Assembly: GCA_963817755.1 (NCBI GenBank)
Contig: CAWFPB010000005.1
Span: 1 to 64,000 of the forward strand
Reading direction: 5' to 3'
Source: Oleiagrimonas sp963817755
GTDB taxonomy: Bacteria; Pseudomonadota; Gammaproteobacteria; Xanthomonadales; Rhodanobacteraceae
Length of the DNA: 64,000 bases
Part shown: positions 52,003 to 61,038 of the stretch, piece after piece
Layout of the letters: the number at the start of each line of letters is the position of its first letter
Position numbering within the stretch: position 1 is the stretch's first letter
Translations under genes and position numbers: made by a program
Notes under the pieces: model-generated
What the model was told of the DNA's origin: nothing
Databases searched by the model: none
What the model saw: the letters and a program-made list of their open reading frames with translations, nothing else

Positions 52003-53316
52003 TCACATGTCGGGGAGGTGCCCGTCATCGCCACCGTGCGTGTCCGCGTCCGATTCGCCGGTGTGGTGATGCCACAGGTCGTGCGCGTCGATGCGCACGC
52101 GGGCCGTGGCCTCGATCGCGTCGACGTCGGCACGACGTTCGGCCAGGGCCGCCTCGCGCTCCACGCGGCGCGCCGCCAGCAATTCGGCCAGGCCGCTTTC
52201 GCCCAGGGTGTAGGCGCGCTCCTCGCGTGCGGCGCTGTCCTGCGCGGCCTGGAGCGCCGCGGCGCGGCTTTGCCAGATGGCGTGGATGGCACGCGCGCGG
52301 GCCACGACCTCGCGGGCGTCGCGGTTGACGTCGCGTTGCACCATCGCCGCCTGCGCCTGCTCGGCCATCGCGTCGGCATCCGCCGCCGCAGCCCGGGCCC
52401 CGCGCTGGCGCACGCCAATGGGAATGCTCAGCACCAGGCCCACGGCGCGTTCGCGCCCGCCCAGGTCGCTGAGCATGCGCACGCCGACAGTCGGGTCGGC
52501 CAGGCGGTCGGCACGGGCGCGCCGGGCCTCGGCCTGGCGCATGCGTACGCGCGCCAGGGCCGCACCGATCTCATGGCTGCGCTCGACGATCAGCCGGCTC
52601 CAGTCGGCATCGCTGCCGGTCAGGACCGGGGGCGCCGCACCCAGCCGCACGCGCGGCGGCAGCGGCAGGTCGGGAAATGCGCTGGCCAGCAGCCGGCGGG
52701 CACTTTGCGCTTCGGCGTCGGCCTGCACCGCGGCCGCTCGAACCTGCGCGAGTACGGCATCGGCGGCGATGCGGTCGCGTTGCGCCGCATCACCCAATTC
52801 CACGCGTCGGGCGATGGCCTTGCGGTCGCGTGACCACAGTTCCACCTGTTTGTGCTGCTCCTGTGCCAGCACGCGGGCGCGCTGCCAATTCGACCACAGG
52901 GCCAGCAACCGGCGTGCGGCGGCATGGTGGGCATCGCCCAGATCCAGCCGCGCCGCCTCCACGCCGCTGGCGCCGATCTCGCGATCCAGGCGCGCCTTGC
53001 CCGGCCAGCGCACACCACGGCTGACCTCGGCCTCCCATTCGTTGAAGGTCGGACCACCCTCGACACGGCGTCGTTGCGGGATCACGGTGAGCTGCGTTTC
53101 ATGCGTACCCACCGCGCGCAGGCGGGCATCGGCCTCGGCCCGCGCCAGTCGTGCTGCGGCGGCCTGCACCTCGGGGATGCGCTCGATGGCCCGCAGGGCC
53201 AGCTGTGCCGGCGGCAGGGGCGAGACGGAGGATGCGGTCGCCGGCGTCTGTGCGCGGACCGGCTGCACGGCCCATGCCGCGATGACCGCCATCATGAACA
53301 CGGTTGCGCTTTTCAT
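52003..53316 (-). CDS. outer-membrane factor of the metal efflux system (CzcC/CusC class)
   Basis: 437 residues, GGGGAGG before the ATG. Signal peptide 1-22; OEP-type helical repeats ('LALRAIERIPEVQAAAARLARAEADARLRAVG', 'LDLGDAHHAAARRLLALWSNWQRARV', 'RRLLASAFPDLPLPPRV', 'SGLAELLAARRVEREAALAERRADVDAIEATARV'). The C-terminus is rich in His and Asp ('HDLWHHHTGESDADTHGGDD'), a likely metal-binding tail. It overlaps DUF3240 by 4 nt and is the last gene of the operon. Confidence 0.9.
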   Translation of the reverse strand: MKSATVFMMAVIAAWAVQPVRAQTPATASSVSPLPPAQLALRAIERIPEVQAAAARLARAEADARLRAVGTHETQLTVIPQRRRVEGGPTFNEWEAEVSRGVRWPGKARLDREIGASGVEAARLDLGDAHHAAARRLLALWSNWQRARVLAQEQHKQVELWSRDRKAIARRVELGDAAQRDRIAADAVLAQVRAAAVQADAEAQSARRLLASAFPDLPLPPRVRLGAAPPVLTGSDADWSRLIVERSHEIGAALARVRMRQAEARRARADRLADPTVGVRMLSDLGGRERAVGLVLSIPIGVRQRGARAAAADADAMAEQAQAAMVQRDVNRDAREVVARARAIHAIWQSRAAALQAAQDSAAREERAYTLGESGLAELLAARRVEREAALAERRADVDAIEATARVRIDAHDLWHHHTGESDADTHGGDDGHLPDM

Positions 53317-53624
53317 GCCAGCCTCCCCATCGAGTCCACCGGCTCCACCCACCAGACGATATCCGGGTGCGGCATGCACCGGCGCAATTGATCCAGCACC
53401 CGCTCGACATCCTCCCGGGGAAGCACCAGCCAGGTCATGCTGCGCTCGATGCGGCCGCGCACCTGCTCCTGCACGCGCGTACCCTCGAAGCGTTCGCCGT
53501 GTCCGGAGACCGGAAGGGTAGTGAATCCCGGCAGGGCCGGCTTCATCTCCAGCAGGGCTTCCAGCACGGCATCCTCGAGATCGCGCGGGGCCAGGATGGT
53601 CAGTCGTTTCAGTTCCAGGCTCAT
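53313..53624 (-). CDS. DUF3240 family protein of the RND operon
   Basis: 103 residues, ferredoxin-like fold by pattern ('RLTILAPRDLEDAVLEALLEM', 'FTTLPVSGHGERFEGTRVQEQVRGRIERSMTWLVLP', 'PHPDIVWWVEPVDSMGRL'). DUF3240 proteins resemble PII/CutA-type regulators and occur inside heavy-metal RND operons; the likely role is metal sensing or pump modulation. 3 nt after the pump gene, 4-nt overlap with the outer-membrane factor. Confidence 0.88.
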   Translation of the reverse strand: MSLELKRLTILAPRDLEDAVLEALLEMKPALPGFTTLPVSGHGERFEGTRVQEQVRGRIERSMTWLVLPREDVERVLDQLRRCMPHPDIVWWVEPVDSMGRLA

Positions 53625-53627
53625 GGG

Positions 53628-56600
53628 TCACTCCTTGTCCGTGCGCGGCTCGCCGAATCGGCGGAACAGCGTCGGCAACAGCAGCAGGGTCAATGCGGTG
53701 CAGGTCACCAGACCGCCGATCACCACGATCGCCAGGGGTTTTTGCACCTCCGAACCGGGCCCGCTGGCGAACAGCAGCGGCACCAGGCCCAGGGCGGCGA
53801 TCGAGGCGGTCATCATCACCGGGCGCAGGCGTCGCATCGCACCCTCGCGTACCACTTCGTCCATGGCCATGCCGGTGGCGCGCAGCTGGTTGAAATAGGT
53901 CACCAGCACCAGGCCGTTGAGCACGGCGATGCCCAGCAGCGCGATGAAGCCGACCGAGGCCGGCACCGACAGGTACTGGCCCGACAGCCACAGCGTGACG
54001 ATGCCGCCAACCATCGCGAACGGCACGTTGCACAGGATCAGCACCGCCTGGCGGATCGAGCCGAAGGTCGAGAACAGCACCAGGAAGATCAGGCCCAGGG
54101 AGATCGGGATCACCAGGGCCAGGCGTGCGGCGGCGCGTTGCTGGTTCTCGAACTGGCCGCCCCAGGTGACGCTGTAGCCGGTCGGCAGGTGGACCTCGCG
54201 CTGCACCGCGGCCCGTACTTCGTCGACGAAACCGACCAGGTCGCGACCGGCGACGTTGGATTGCACCAGGGCGAAACGCGAGCCGTTCTCGCGGCGAATC
54301 TGCACCGGGCCGGTGGTCGCCTTGAGGTGCGCGATGCGCTCCAGCGGCACCTGGTTGCCGTCGGCGGTGGCCAGGTTCATGCGCTCGAACAGCGTCGGCG
54401 TGTCGGCCAGGCGGGTCTGGCCGCGCACCAGCACCGGCACCCGGCGCTGCTCCTCGAGCACCGTGCCCGCGCGCATGCCCTCGAGCTGTCCACGCAGTTC
54501 GTCCTGCACCGCCGCCACGTCCAGGCCATAGCGCCCGGCGGCCTGGCGATCGATGCGAACACCGAGATAACGCACGCCTTCCTGGGTCTGTGCGATCACG
54601 TCCTGGCTGCCGCGGGTTTTCTTCAGTAGGTCGGCAATGCGGTTGGCGATCTGGTTGAGCGTGCCCATGTCCGGCCCGAACACCTTGACCGCAATGTCGC
54701 CGCGCGAGCCGGTGAGCATCTCCGAGACGCGCATCTGGATCGGCTGGGTGAAGCCGTATTCGATGCCGGGGAAGTCTTTCATGATCGCGCGCAGCTGGTC
54801 CTCCAGCCAGGCCTTGTCGGCCACCCGCCATTCCTTCTTCGGCTTGAGCTCAAGGAACATGTCGGTCTCGTTCAGTCCCATCGGATCCAGACCCAACTCG
54901 TCCGATCCCAGCCGCGCGACCACGTGCTCGACCTCGGGCAGGCGTGCCTTGATGGCCCGTTCGATGGCCATGTCCTGGTCGCGCGAGGCATCCAGGCTGA
55001 TCGAGGGCTGCTTGACCAGCTGCATCAGCACGTCGCCCTCGTCCATCGTCGGCATGAAGGTCTTGCCCGTCCCCATGTAGGCCAGCGCGCCCACCACCAG
55101 CGCCACGCCGGCGATCGCACCCATCCAGCGCGCATGCGTCAGCGACCAGCCGAGCAGGGGGCGATAGCCGCGCTCGATCTGGCGCATCAGCCACGGCTCG
55201 GTGTGCGGACGTTCGCGCAGCAGCATCGAGCACAAGACCGGCACCACCGTCAGCGACAGCAGCAGGGAGGCTGCCAGGGCGAAGATGATGGTCAGCGCCA
55301 CCGGCCCGAACAGCTTGCCCTCCAGGCCCTGCAGGGTCAGCAGCGGCATGAACACCAGGCAGATGATGGCAATGCCCGATACCACCGGCCGCGCCACCTC
55401 GCCCACCGCACGATAGATCCGGTGCAGTTTCGGCAAGTCGCCGGCACCGTGGCCGGGCACCAGGTGGCTGACGGTATTCTCCACCACCACCACCGCGGCA
55501 TCGACCAGCAATCCGATGGCGATCGCCAGGCCGCCCAGGCTCATCAGGTTCGCACTGAGATCGAACAGGTGCATCATCCAGAAGGCGATCAGGATCGCCA
55601 GCGGCAGGGTCAGCGACACCACCAATGCGGCGCGCACGTCGCCCAGGAACAGCAGCAACAGGATCACCACCAGCACGGTGGCCTCGATCAGCGCGCTGCG
55701 CACGGTCTCGACGGCGCGCTCGATCAGCGCGCCGCGGTCGTAGAACACCTCGATGCGCACCCCCTTGGGCAAGGCCGACTGCAACTCGGCCAGGCGCGCA
55801 CGCACGGCGTCGACCACCTTGGAGGCATCAGCGCCGCGCAACCCCACCACCAGGCCCTCGACCGCCTCGCCGGTACCGTCGCGGGTGACCGCACCGTAGC
55901 GGGTCAGGCTGCCGTAGCTCACCTGTGCCAGATCGCCCACACGCAGCGGCATGCCGTCACGCGTGGCCACCACCACCCGGCGCAGGTCATCCAGGGTGTG
56001 TACCGCGCCCTCGGCGCGCACGATCAGCGCGTCGTCGCCGTCACGCAGGCGTCCGGAACCATCGTTGCGGTTGTTACGCTGGACGGCATCGACCACGTCG
56101 CGGAAATGCAGGCCGGCCGCCGATAGCCGCGCACGATCGGGCGTGACCAGGAAGGTGCGCACCTTCCCGCCCAGGGCGTTGAGGTCGGCCACGCCGGGAA
56201 TCGTGCGCAAGGCGGGACGTATGGTCCAGTCCAGTATCGTGCGTCGCTCGGCCAGGCTCAGGCCGCCGCCCTCGATGGTGAACATGAACATGTCCGACAA
56301 CGGCGTGGCGATCGGCGCCAGGCCGCCGCTGACATCGCCCGGCAGTTCGCCCGCGGCGGCGGCGAAGCGTTCGGAAACCTGCTGGCGCGCCCAGTAGATG
56401 TCGGTGCCCTCGTCGAAATCCAGGGTCACATCGGCGATGGCGTACTTGGAGGTCGAGCGCAGCATGTGTGCATGCGGGATGCCCAGCAGCTCCATCTCCA
56501 GCGGCACCACCACCCGGGTCTCCACTTCCTCGGGCGTCATGCCCGGGGCCTTGAGGATCAGCTTGACCTGGGTGGGGGCGATGTTTGGATAGGCATCGAT

Positions 56601-56705
56601 GGGCAGCTTCAGGTAGGACCACACGCCGGCACCGACGATGGCCAGCGCACCCAGCAGCACCAGCAGGCGCTGCGACAGCGAAAATCCGATCAGGCGCTGC
56701 AGCAT
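53628..56705 (-). CDS. heavy-metal efflux RND pump (CusA/CzcA family)
   Basis: 1025 residues, 12 membrane helices with two large periplasmic loops. The TM4 proton-relay segment near residue 400 reads 'AIGLLVDAAVVVVEN'. It lacks the DFG Asp of CzcA-type divalent exporters and looks closer to the CusA-like AxGxxxDAAxxxxEN pattern. The porter part 'QPIQMRVSEMLTGSRGDIAVKVFG' is, however, CzcA-like, so monovalent versus divalent preference is open. It exports metal from periplasm or cytoplasm through the trimeric tripartite complex. Confidence 0.93.
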   Translation of the reverse strand: MLQRLIGFSLSQRLLVLLGALAIVGAGVWSYLKLPIDAYPNIAPTQVKLILKAPGMTPEEVETRVVVPLEMELLGIPHAHMLRSTSKYAIADVTLDFDEGTDIYWARQQVSERFAAAAGELPGDVSGGLAPIATPLSDMFMFTIEGGGLSLAERRTILDWTIRPALRTIPGVADLNALGGKVRTFLVTPDRARLSAAGLHFRDVVDAVQRNNRNDGSGRLRDGDDALIVRAEGAVHTLDDLRRVVVATRDGMPLRVGDLAQVSYGSLTRYGAVTRDGTGEAVEGLVVGLRGADASKVVDAVRARLAELQSALPKGVRIEVFYDRGALIERAVETVRSALIEATVLVVILLLLFLGDVRAALVVSLTLPLAILIAFWMMHLFDLSANLMSLGGLAIAIGLLVDAAVVVVENTVSHLVPGHGAGDLPKLHRIYRAVGEVARPVVSGIAIICLVFMPLLTLQGLEGKLFGPVALTIIFALAASLLLSLTVVPVLCSMLLRERPHTEPWLMRQIERGYRPLLGWSLTHARWMGAIAGVALVVGALAYMGTGKTFMPTMDEGDVLMQLVKQPSISLDASRDQDMAIERAIKARLPEVEHVVARLGSDELGLDPMGLNETDMFLELKPKKEWRVADKAWLEDQLRAIMKDFPGIEYGFTQPIQMRVSEMLTGSRGDIAVKVFGPDMGTLNQIANRIADLLKKTRGSQDVIAQTQEGVRYLGVRIDRQAAGRYGLDVAAVQDELRGQLEGMRAGTVLEEQRRVPVLVRGQTRLADTPTLFERMNLATADGNQVPLERIAHLKATTGPVQIRRENGSRFALVQSNVAGRDLVGFVDEVRAAVQREVHLPTGYSVTWGGQFENQQRAAARLALVIPISLGLIFLVLFSTFGSIRQAVLILCNVPFAMVGGIVTLWLSGQYLSVPASVGFIALLGIAVLNGLVLVTYFNQLRATGMAMDEVVREGAMRRLRPVMMTASIAALGLVPLLFASGPGSEVQKPLAIVVIGGLVTCTALTLLLLPTLFRRFGEPRTDKE

Positions 56706-56706
56706 G

Positions 56707-57759
56707 TCATTCTCCCGCGACCAGCATGGCCTTCAGCGCCCCGGTACCGGCCACCACCACATGGCTGTCCGGCTTCAATGCGCCGGTGACCACGCTGCGG
56801 CCCTCGCCGGTCTGCGCCTGGAGTACCACCGGCACGGCTTCGAACCCGCCGCTGCGTTCGACGAAGACCACGCGCTTGCCAGCGTGTTCGGCCACGGCGC
56901 CGGACGGCAGCGACCAGGCGTTTGCCGGCGCCGGAAGCTCCAGCGTGGCGCTGGTCTGCTGGCCCGGCAGCAGCTTCTCGCCCTGCACGCTGGCGCGTAC
57001 CAGTACGGTCTGGCTGGCGCGATCGATCGCCGCGCCGATCTCGCTCAGGGTGCCGCTGGCGCCGTCGGACGTGCGCACGTGCAGACCTGTGTGCAAACGT
57101 GCCGCGTAGCGTGCCGGCACCTGCATTTCCAGCATCACGCGACCGGGCTCGGCGACCATGAACGCCTTGTCCAGGGCCGCCACCGGTTCGCCCAGGCGCA
57201 GGCTGCGCTCGATGACGCGGCCCGCCAGCGGCGCGCGCAATTCATAGGTTCCCGGCGGTCCACCGGCCGCCGGCGGCGCCATGGCGCGCGCGGCCTGCAG
57301 TTCCTTCAGGCGTGCCGCCGCGGCATCGCGCCGCGCGACGGCCGTCTGTACACGACTGGCCGGAATGATGCCCTCGGCCTGCAACTTCAGGTCTCGTGCG
57401 GCCTGTGCCCGGGCCACCCGGTACTCACCACGGGCCGATGCCAGTTCCGCGCCCAGCCGCATGGCCTCGCGGCTCTGGATACGGGCCAGCGGCTGGCCGA
57501 GCCGGACATTGGTTCCCTCGCGCGCAAGCACGGCGACGGTAATGCCGGCAAAGGGTGCGGTCACCACGGCACTCTCGTGCAGGGGCGCGCGCACGGTGGC
57601 CGGCAAGCCGTCGACGGGTACGTGATCGGCTGCCGAAATCGTGCCGGTGCGGATACCCATGGCCTGACGCTGCGAGGGGGAAACCTTCAGCAGTGTTCCG
57701 GCCACCGCGGGTGTGGCGGCAAACACCAGCAGTGCGCTGGCCAGCAACAAACGACGCAT
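56707..57759 (-). CDS. RND periplasmic adaptor subunit (CusB/CzcB class)
   Basis: 350 residues, GAGGTG before the ATG. Signal peptide 1-20 (cleavage after AVA). Lipoyl halves 'VTAPFAGITVAVLAREGTNVRLGQPLARIQS' and 'YELRAPLAGRVIERSLRLGEPVAALD' flank an alpha-hairpin (~115-165). A beta-barrel ('LMLEMQVPARYAARLHTGL'-type) and membrane-proximal domain ('LPSGAVAEHAGKRVVFVE') follow. It bridges pump and outer-membrane factor. It is separated by 81 bp from the sensor-kinase gene, the only sizeable gap in the operon. Confidence 0.92.
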   Translation of the reverse strand: MRRLLLASALLVFAATPAVAGTLLKVSPSQRQAMGIRTGTISAADHVPVDGLPATVRAPLHESAVVTAPFAGITVAVLAREGTNVRLGQPLARIQSREAMRLGAELASARGEYRVARAQAARDLKLQAEGIIPASRVQTAVARRDAAAARLKELQAARAMAPPAAGGPPGTYELRAPLAGRVIERSLRLGEPVAALDKAFMVAEPGRVMLEMQVPARYAARLHTGLHVRTSDGASGTLSEIGAAIDRASQTVLVRASVQGEKLLPGQQTSATLELPAPANAWSLPSGAVAEHAGKRVVFVERSGGFEAVPVVLQAQTGEGRSVVTGALKPDSHVVVAGTGALKAMLVAGE

Positions 57760-57806
57760 GAGGACACCTCGAGGGTTCAATTCCTACCGTCAAGGATCCG
57801 CGGACC

Positions 57807-57825
57807 GGCTTTGAGCAGGCTTAAG
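57807..57825 (-). promoter_or_regulatory. possible response-regulator box before the adaptor gene
   Basis: Two GGCTT words start 11 bp apart (57807 and 57818, plus-strand reading GGCTTTGAGCAGGCTTAAG), about 50 nt before the adaptor ATG. OmpR-type regulators bind direct repeats with 10-11-bp period, and the operon encodes one. The match is short. Confidence 0.35.
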
Positions 57826-57840
57826 ATGCCGACGCAGGCC

Positions 57841-59241
57841 TCAGTCGGGCATCTGAAGGCTGGACAGTCCCCCCAATTCCGCCCAGAGCCATCCGTCTTC
57901 CAGGCGAAAATCCAGGTCCAGGCGCAGCAATTGGGCCAGGCTGCGTGCCAACGCCAGTCCCAGCCCGCCATGCCGGCTGGCCTCGCGCGCGGGCGATTTG
58001 CGCCAGAAACGCTCCCCCAGGCGCTCCAGGTCCGTGGGCTCCAGTTCCGGAGCCCGATTGCCGATGCCCAGGTCGATACGCCCTTCCTCGCACCGCAAGC
58101 GGACATGTACCTCGCCACCTTGAGGCGCGTGTTCGGCCGCATTGAGCAGCAGGTTGTCGAGCACCCGCTCGAGCAAGGCGGAATCGGTCTGCGTCCAGCA
58201 TTCGGCAGGAGCATCCAGGTCCACGTTCACATTCCTGCGCTGTGCCGGTCCCTGGGCCAATTGCAGTGAACGATTCAGCAGGGTCGTCAGGTCGACCGGT
58301 TCCAACTGTACGTCCTGCATCCCCGATTCGTAGCGCGACAGGGCCAGCAGGCCGTTGATGCTCCGACCCATGCGGTCGGTCGAGTCGAGCGCGCCCTGCA
58401 AGGCCGGCGAGGCGTGCGCATCGCGTCGCGCCAGCTCCACGGCCGTGCGGATTTCGGCAAGCGGCGTGCGCAACTCGTGTGCCACGTCGCGGGTGAAACG
58501 GCGCTCCCGCTGCAGGGCTCGCCGCAATCCGGTGAATGCACCGTTCAATGCATGGGCGAGCGGCTGCAGTTCCCGCGGCAGCGTCCGCGCCTTCAGATCC
58601 GCCGATTCGGCTCCCTTGCGGGCCGCATCGCCGAAAGCCAGCAAGGGTCGCAACCCGCCCCGCACGGCCAGGTAGGACAGCCCCACCGCGATCAGCAACG
58701 TCAGCAGCACACCGCTCAACAGCACCACATGTACCTGACGTTCCAGCGCATCGGCGCGTTCGCGCTCCTCGGCCACGGCGAGAATGGCGTCGCCCGTACG
58801 ACCCTGCAGCGTCACGCGCACGGCAACGGCCCGTCCGTGATGGCCGTCCGGCAACGTCAGATCATAGAAGTACGGCGCATTGGCGGGCACGTTCCTCGGC
58901 GGCGTCATATTGGCGTCGCGATTGCTCCCCGAGACCAGCAGGGTCTTGCCCGTTGCACTCCACAGCTGCAGGAAGTCGGTATGGCCTCCACCTGCGAATT
59001 CCGGACTCATGGCCTGCAGTTCGGCCAACGCATCTTGCGCCGGTCTCGATTCAAGCAACACCGAGATGGCGTGGGCCCGCGCTCGAAGACCCTGGTCCAT
59101 GCGTCCGTAGATCTGCCGGTCCAGGCCGCGATTGAGCAGGGCGAACAGGCCGAGCATCACGATACCCAGACCGGTGAACAGGAACAGCAGCAGGCGCAAG
59201 CGAATCGACAGCGGGCGGTGTTCACTCCACCACATAGCCAT
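57841..59241 (-). CDS. sensor histidine kinase of the metal efflux operon
   Basis: 466 residues. Two membrane helices (~17-36 and ~175-195) bracket a periplasmic sensor domain; HAMP; HisKA with 'FTRDVAHELRTPLAEIRTAVELA' (phospho-His); HATPase with N-box 'LDNLLLNAAEHAPQGG' and G-boxes 'DLGIGNRAPEL' and 'GLGLALARSLAQLL'. The family includes metal-responsive kinases CusS/CzcS. It overlaps the response-regulator gene by 20 nt. ATG 59235 is an alternative start. Confidence 0.92.
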   Translation of the reverse strand: MAMWWSEHRPLSIRLRLLLFLFTGLGIVMLGLFALLNRGLDRQIYGRMDQGLRARAHAISVLLESRPAQDALAELQAMSPEFAGGGHTDFLQLWSATGKTLLVSGSNRDANMTPPRNVPANAPYFYDLTLPDGHHGRAVAVRVTLQGRTGDAILAVAEERERADALERQVHVVLLSGVLLTLLIAVGLSYLAVRGGLRPLLAFGDAARKGAESADLKARTLPRELQPLAHALNGAFTGLRRALQRERRFTRDVAHELRTPLAEIRTAVELARRDAHASPALQGALDSTDRMGRSINGLLALSRYESGMQDVQLEPVDLTTLLNRSLQLAQGPAQRRNVNVDLDAPAECWTQTDSALLERVLDNLLLNAAEHAPQGGEVHVRLRCEEGRIDLGIGNRAPELEPTDLERLGERFWRKSPAREASRHGGLGLALARSLAQLLRLDLDFRLEDGWLWAELGGLSSLQMPD

Positions 59242-59884
59242 ACCCCCGCCGGGTGCGCACGAGATCGGTGACCCCGGCGTTGGCCAGTTTCGTGCGCAAG
59301 GTGCTGATCAGCACCTCGATCACCTTGTCCGACGATTCGCTGCGCGAGTCGTACAGGCGCTCGAACAGCGCGGTGCGTGTCATCACCCGCCCATGTTCCA
59401 TGCACAACGTCTCCAGCAGCGCATATTCCTTGGGCGTCAGTTCCAGCGGCCGTCCCGCCACGCGCGACAGTCGTGCTCTCGGATCGATCTCGAGCACCCC
59501 AAAGCGCAATACCGGATCCGATTGCACGCTACGTCGCGCAAGCGCCTGCAGGCGTGCGGACAATTCGTCATAGGAGAACGGCTTGACCAAGTAGTCGTCG
59601 GCTCCCAGGTGCAGGGCCTCGACCCGATCCTCGACTTGATCGCGCGCCGACAGCACCAGGACGCGCGGTCGTGGCGCATGACTGCTCAGGCCACGCAGCA
59701 CGGTCCAGCCGTCCACTTTCGGCATCATCAGGTCCAGCACCAGCGCGTCGTAGTCGTAGCTGGCCAGGTACTGCTGCGCCTGGGCGCCATCGGCGGCCAG
59801 GTCCACGGCGTGCCCGTCCCGCGCCAGCGATTCGCGCAGGTCGCGTCCCAGGTTCGGCGAATCCTCGACCACCAGCAGACGCAC
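59222..59884 (-). CDS. OmpR-family response regulator of the metal efflux operon
   Basis: 220 residues from GTG 59884, AGGAGG 6 nt upstream. Receiver: 'LLVVEDSPNLGRDL', phospho-acceptor in 'DALVLDLMMPKVDGW', 'LSARDQVEDRVEALHLGADDYLVKPF'. Winged-helix output: 'RPLELTPKEYALLETLCMEHGRVMTRTALFERLY' ... 'IEVLISTLRTKL' ... 'LVRTRRGYGYVVE'. Partner of the downstream kinase. Only 21 bp separate it from the ctaB stop, so it may be read through from the cox assembly genes. Confidence 0.94.
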   Translation of the reverse strand: MRLLVVEDSPNLGRDLRESLARDGHAVDLAADGAQAQQYLASYDYDALVLDLMMPKVDGWTVLRGLSSHAPRPRVLVLSARDQVEDRVEALHLGADDYLVKPFSYDELSARLQALARRSVQSDPVLRFGVLEIDPRARLSRVAGRPLELTPKEYALLETLCMEHGRVMTRTALFERLYDSRSESSDKVIEVLISTLRTKLANAGVTDLVRTRRGYGYVVE

Positions 59885-59905
59885 GTCAGGCCTCCTCGGT
59901 TCAGC

Positions 59906-60823
59906 TCATCCTACACGCTGCAGCCCCATGCCCAGCTGCACCATGGGATCGACCAGCCAGTGGTCGACGAGGAGAAAGGCGAACAGCACCATCAGGTAGG
60001 TGATCGAATAGCGGAACACCTTCATGGCGTAGAGCTCGTCGGGCGGGTTCATCAGGCGCACGGCGTAGTACAGGAAGAACCCACCCAGCACCACGGCCCC
60101 GCCCAGGTACAGCACCCCGCTCATGCCGGTCAGCACCGGCAGCAGCGTGGCCACGAACAGCAGCACGGTATAGAAAAGCACGTGCCAGCGCGTGTAGTGC
60201 ACGCCGTGGGTGACCGGAAGCATCGGTACTTGCGCGCGCGAATAGTCCTCGCGGCGGAAGATCGCCAGCGCCCAGAAATGCGGCGGCGTCCACACGAAGA
60301 TGATCAGCACCAGCAGCAGCGCGTAGGCCCAATCGCGCTCGCCGGTCATGCCGGTGATGGCCGACCAGCCCAGCAGTGGCGGCGACGCCCCGGCAATGCC
60401 GCCGATGACGATGTTCTGCGGCGTGGCGCGCTTGAGGAAGGCGGTGTAGATCACCGCGTAACCGATCAGCGAGGCGAAGGTCAGCGCCGCGGTCATCCAG
60501 TTGACCAGCCACGCCAGGATCACCATCGAGACCACGCCCAGGGTGAAGGCAAAGGCGAACACCTGGATCGGACGCAACTGGCCGGTGGCCAGCGGGCGGT
60601 GCGCGGTGCGACTCATCACCTTGTCGATGCGCTCGTCGATCAGGTGGTTGAAGGCCGCCGCCGAGGCCGAGGCCATCCAGATGCCCAGCGAGCCGAACAC
60701 CAGCGGTTTCCAGGGCGGCAGGCCGGGCACGGCCAGGAACATGCCGATCACGGCGCAGAACACCAGCAGCGCGACGACACGCGGCTTGGTCAGCTCCCAG
60801 TATCTGGCATAAGGCAGGTTCAC
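59906..60823 (-). CDS. ctaB: protohaem IX farnesyltransferase
   Basis: 305 residues from GTG 60823, GGAG 5 nt upstream. Seven or more membrane helices and the UbiA prenyl-diphosphate motifs 'NHLIDERIDKVMSRTAHRPLATG' and 'YTAFLKRATPQNIVIGGIAGASPPLLGW'. It makes haem O from haem B. It works directly before COX15 (haem O to haem A), encoded upstream on the same strand; a 205-bp gap with a G-rich repeat lies between them. Confidence 0.96.
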   Translation of the reverse strand: MNLPYARYWELTKPRVVALLVFCAVIGMFLAVPGLPPWKPLVFGSLGIWMASASAAAFNHLIDERIDKVMSRTAHRPLATGQLRPIQVFAFAFTLGVVSMVILAWLVNWMTAALTFASLIGYAVIYTAFLKRATPQNIVIGGIAGASPPLLGWSAITGMTGERDWAYALLLVLIIFVWTPPHFWALAIFRREDYSRAQVPMLPVTHGVHYTRWHVLFYTVLLFVATLLPVLTGMSGVLYLGGAVVLGGFFLYYAVRLMNPPDELYAMKVFRYSITYLMVLFAFLLVDHWLVDPMVQLGMGLQRVG

Positions 60824-60895
60824 GGCGGCTCCGGAGATAGTTTGTCGCGGCCACTGTACGGCGTCCGCGAACCGCACAGTTTACACCCTGACCCA

Positions 60896-60920
60896 GGGGC
60901 TAGGGGCTAGGGGCTAGGGG
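60896..60920 (+). repeat. G-rich heptad repeat (G-quadruplex motif) between ctaB and COX15
   Basis: (GGGGCTA)x3-GGGG: four tracts of four G with 3-nt CTA loops. It sits in the 205-bp gap upstream of ctaB, which otherwise holds no gene. Confidence 0.8.
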
Positions 60921-61021
60921 CGATCTTCGGGGGCCGTGCGACAAGAGGCATGCCCGAGGCTTCTTTGGACACGCCACCCACGGATGCGAAATCTCCGGCC
61001 CGGCGTGCAGGACAACCTACC

Positions 61022-61038
61022 CTCGCCCCTAGTCCCTC
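61022..61038 (-). repeat. G-rich repeat at the COX15 3' end
   Basis: On the minus strand GAGGGACTAGGGGCGAG; contains the COX15 stop TAG. Shares GGGACTAGGGGCGA with the repeat at the lpxL end. Confidence 0.7.

Noticed and set aside
60896..60920. Short tandem repeat considered as a CRISPR or rearrangement hotspot
   Set aside because: Heptad units without spacers; no CRISPR pattern, cas gene or transposase anywhere in the window.
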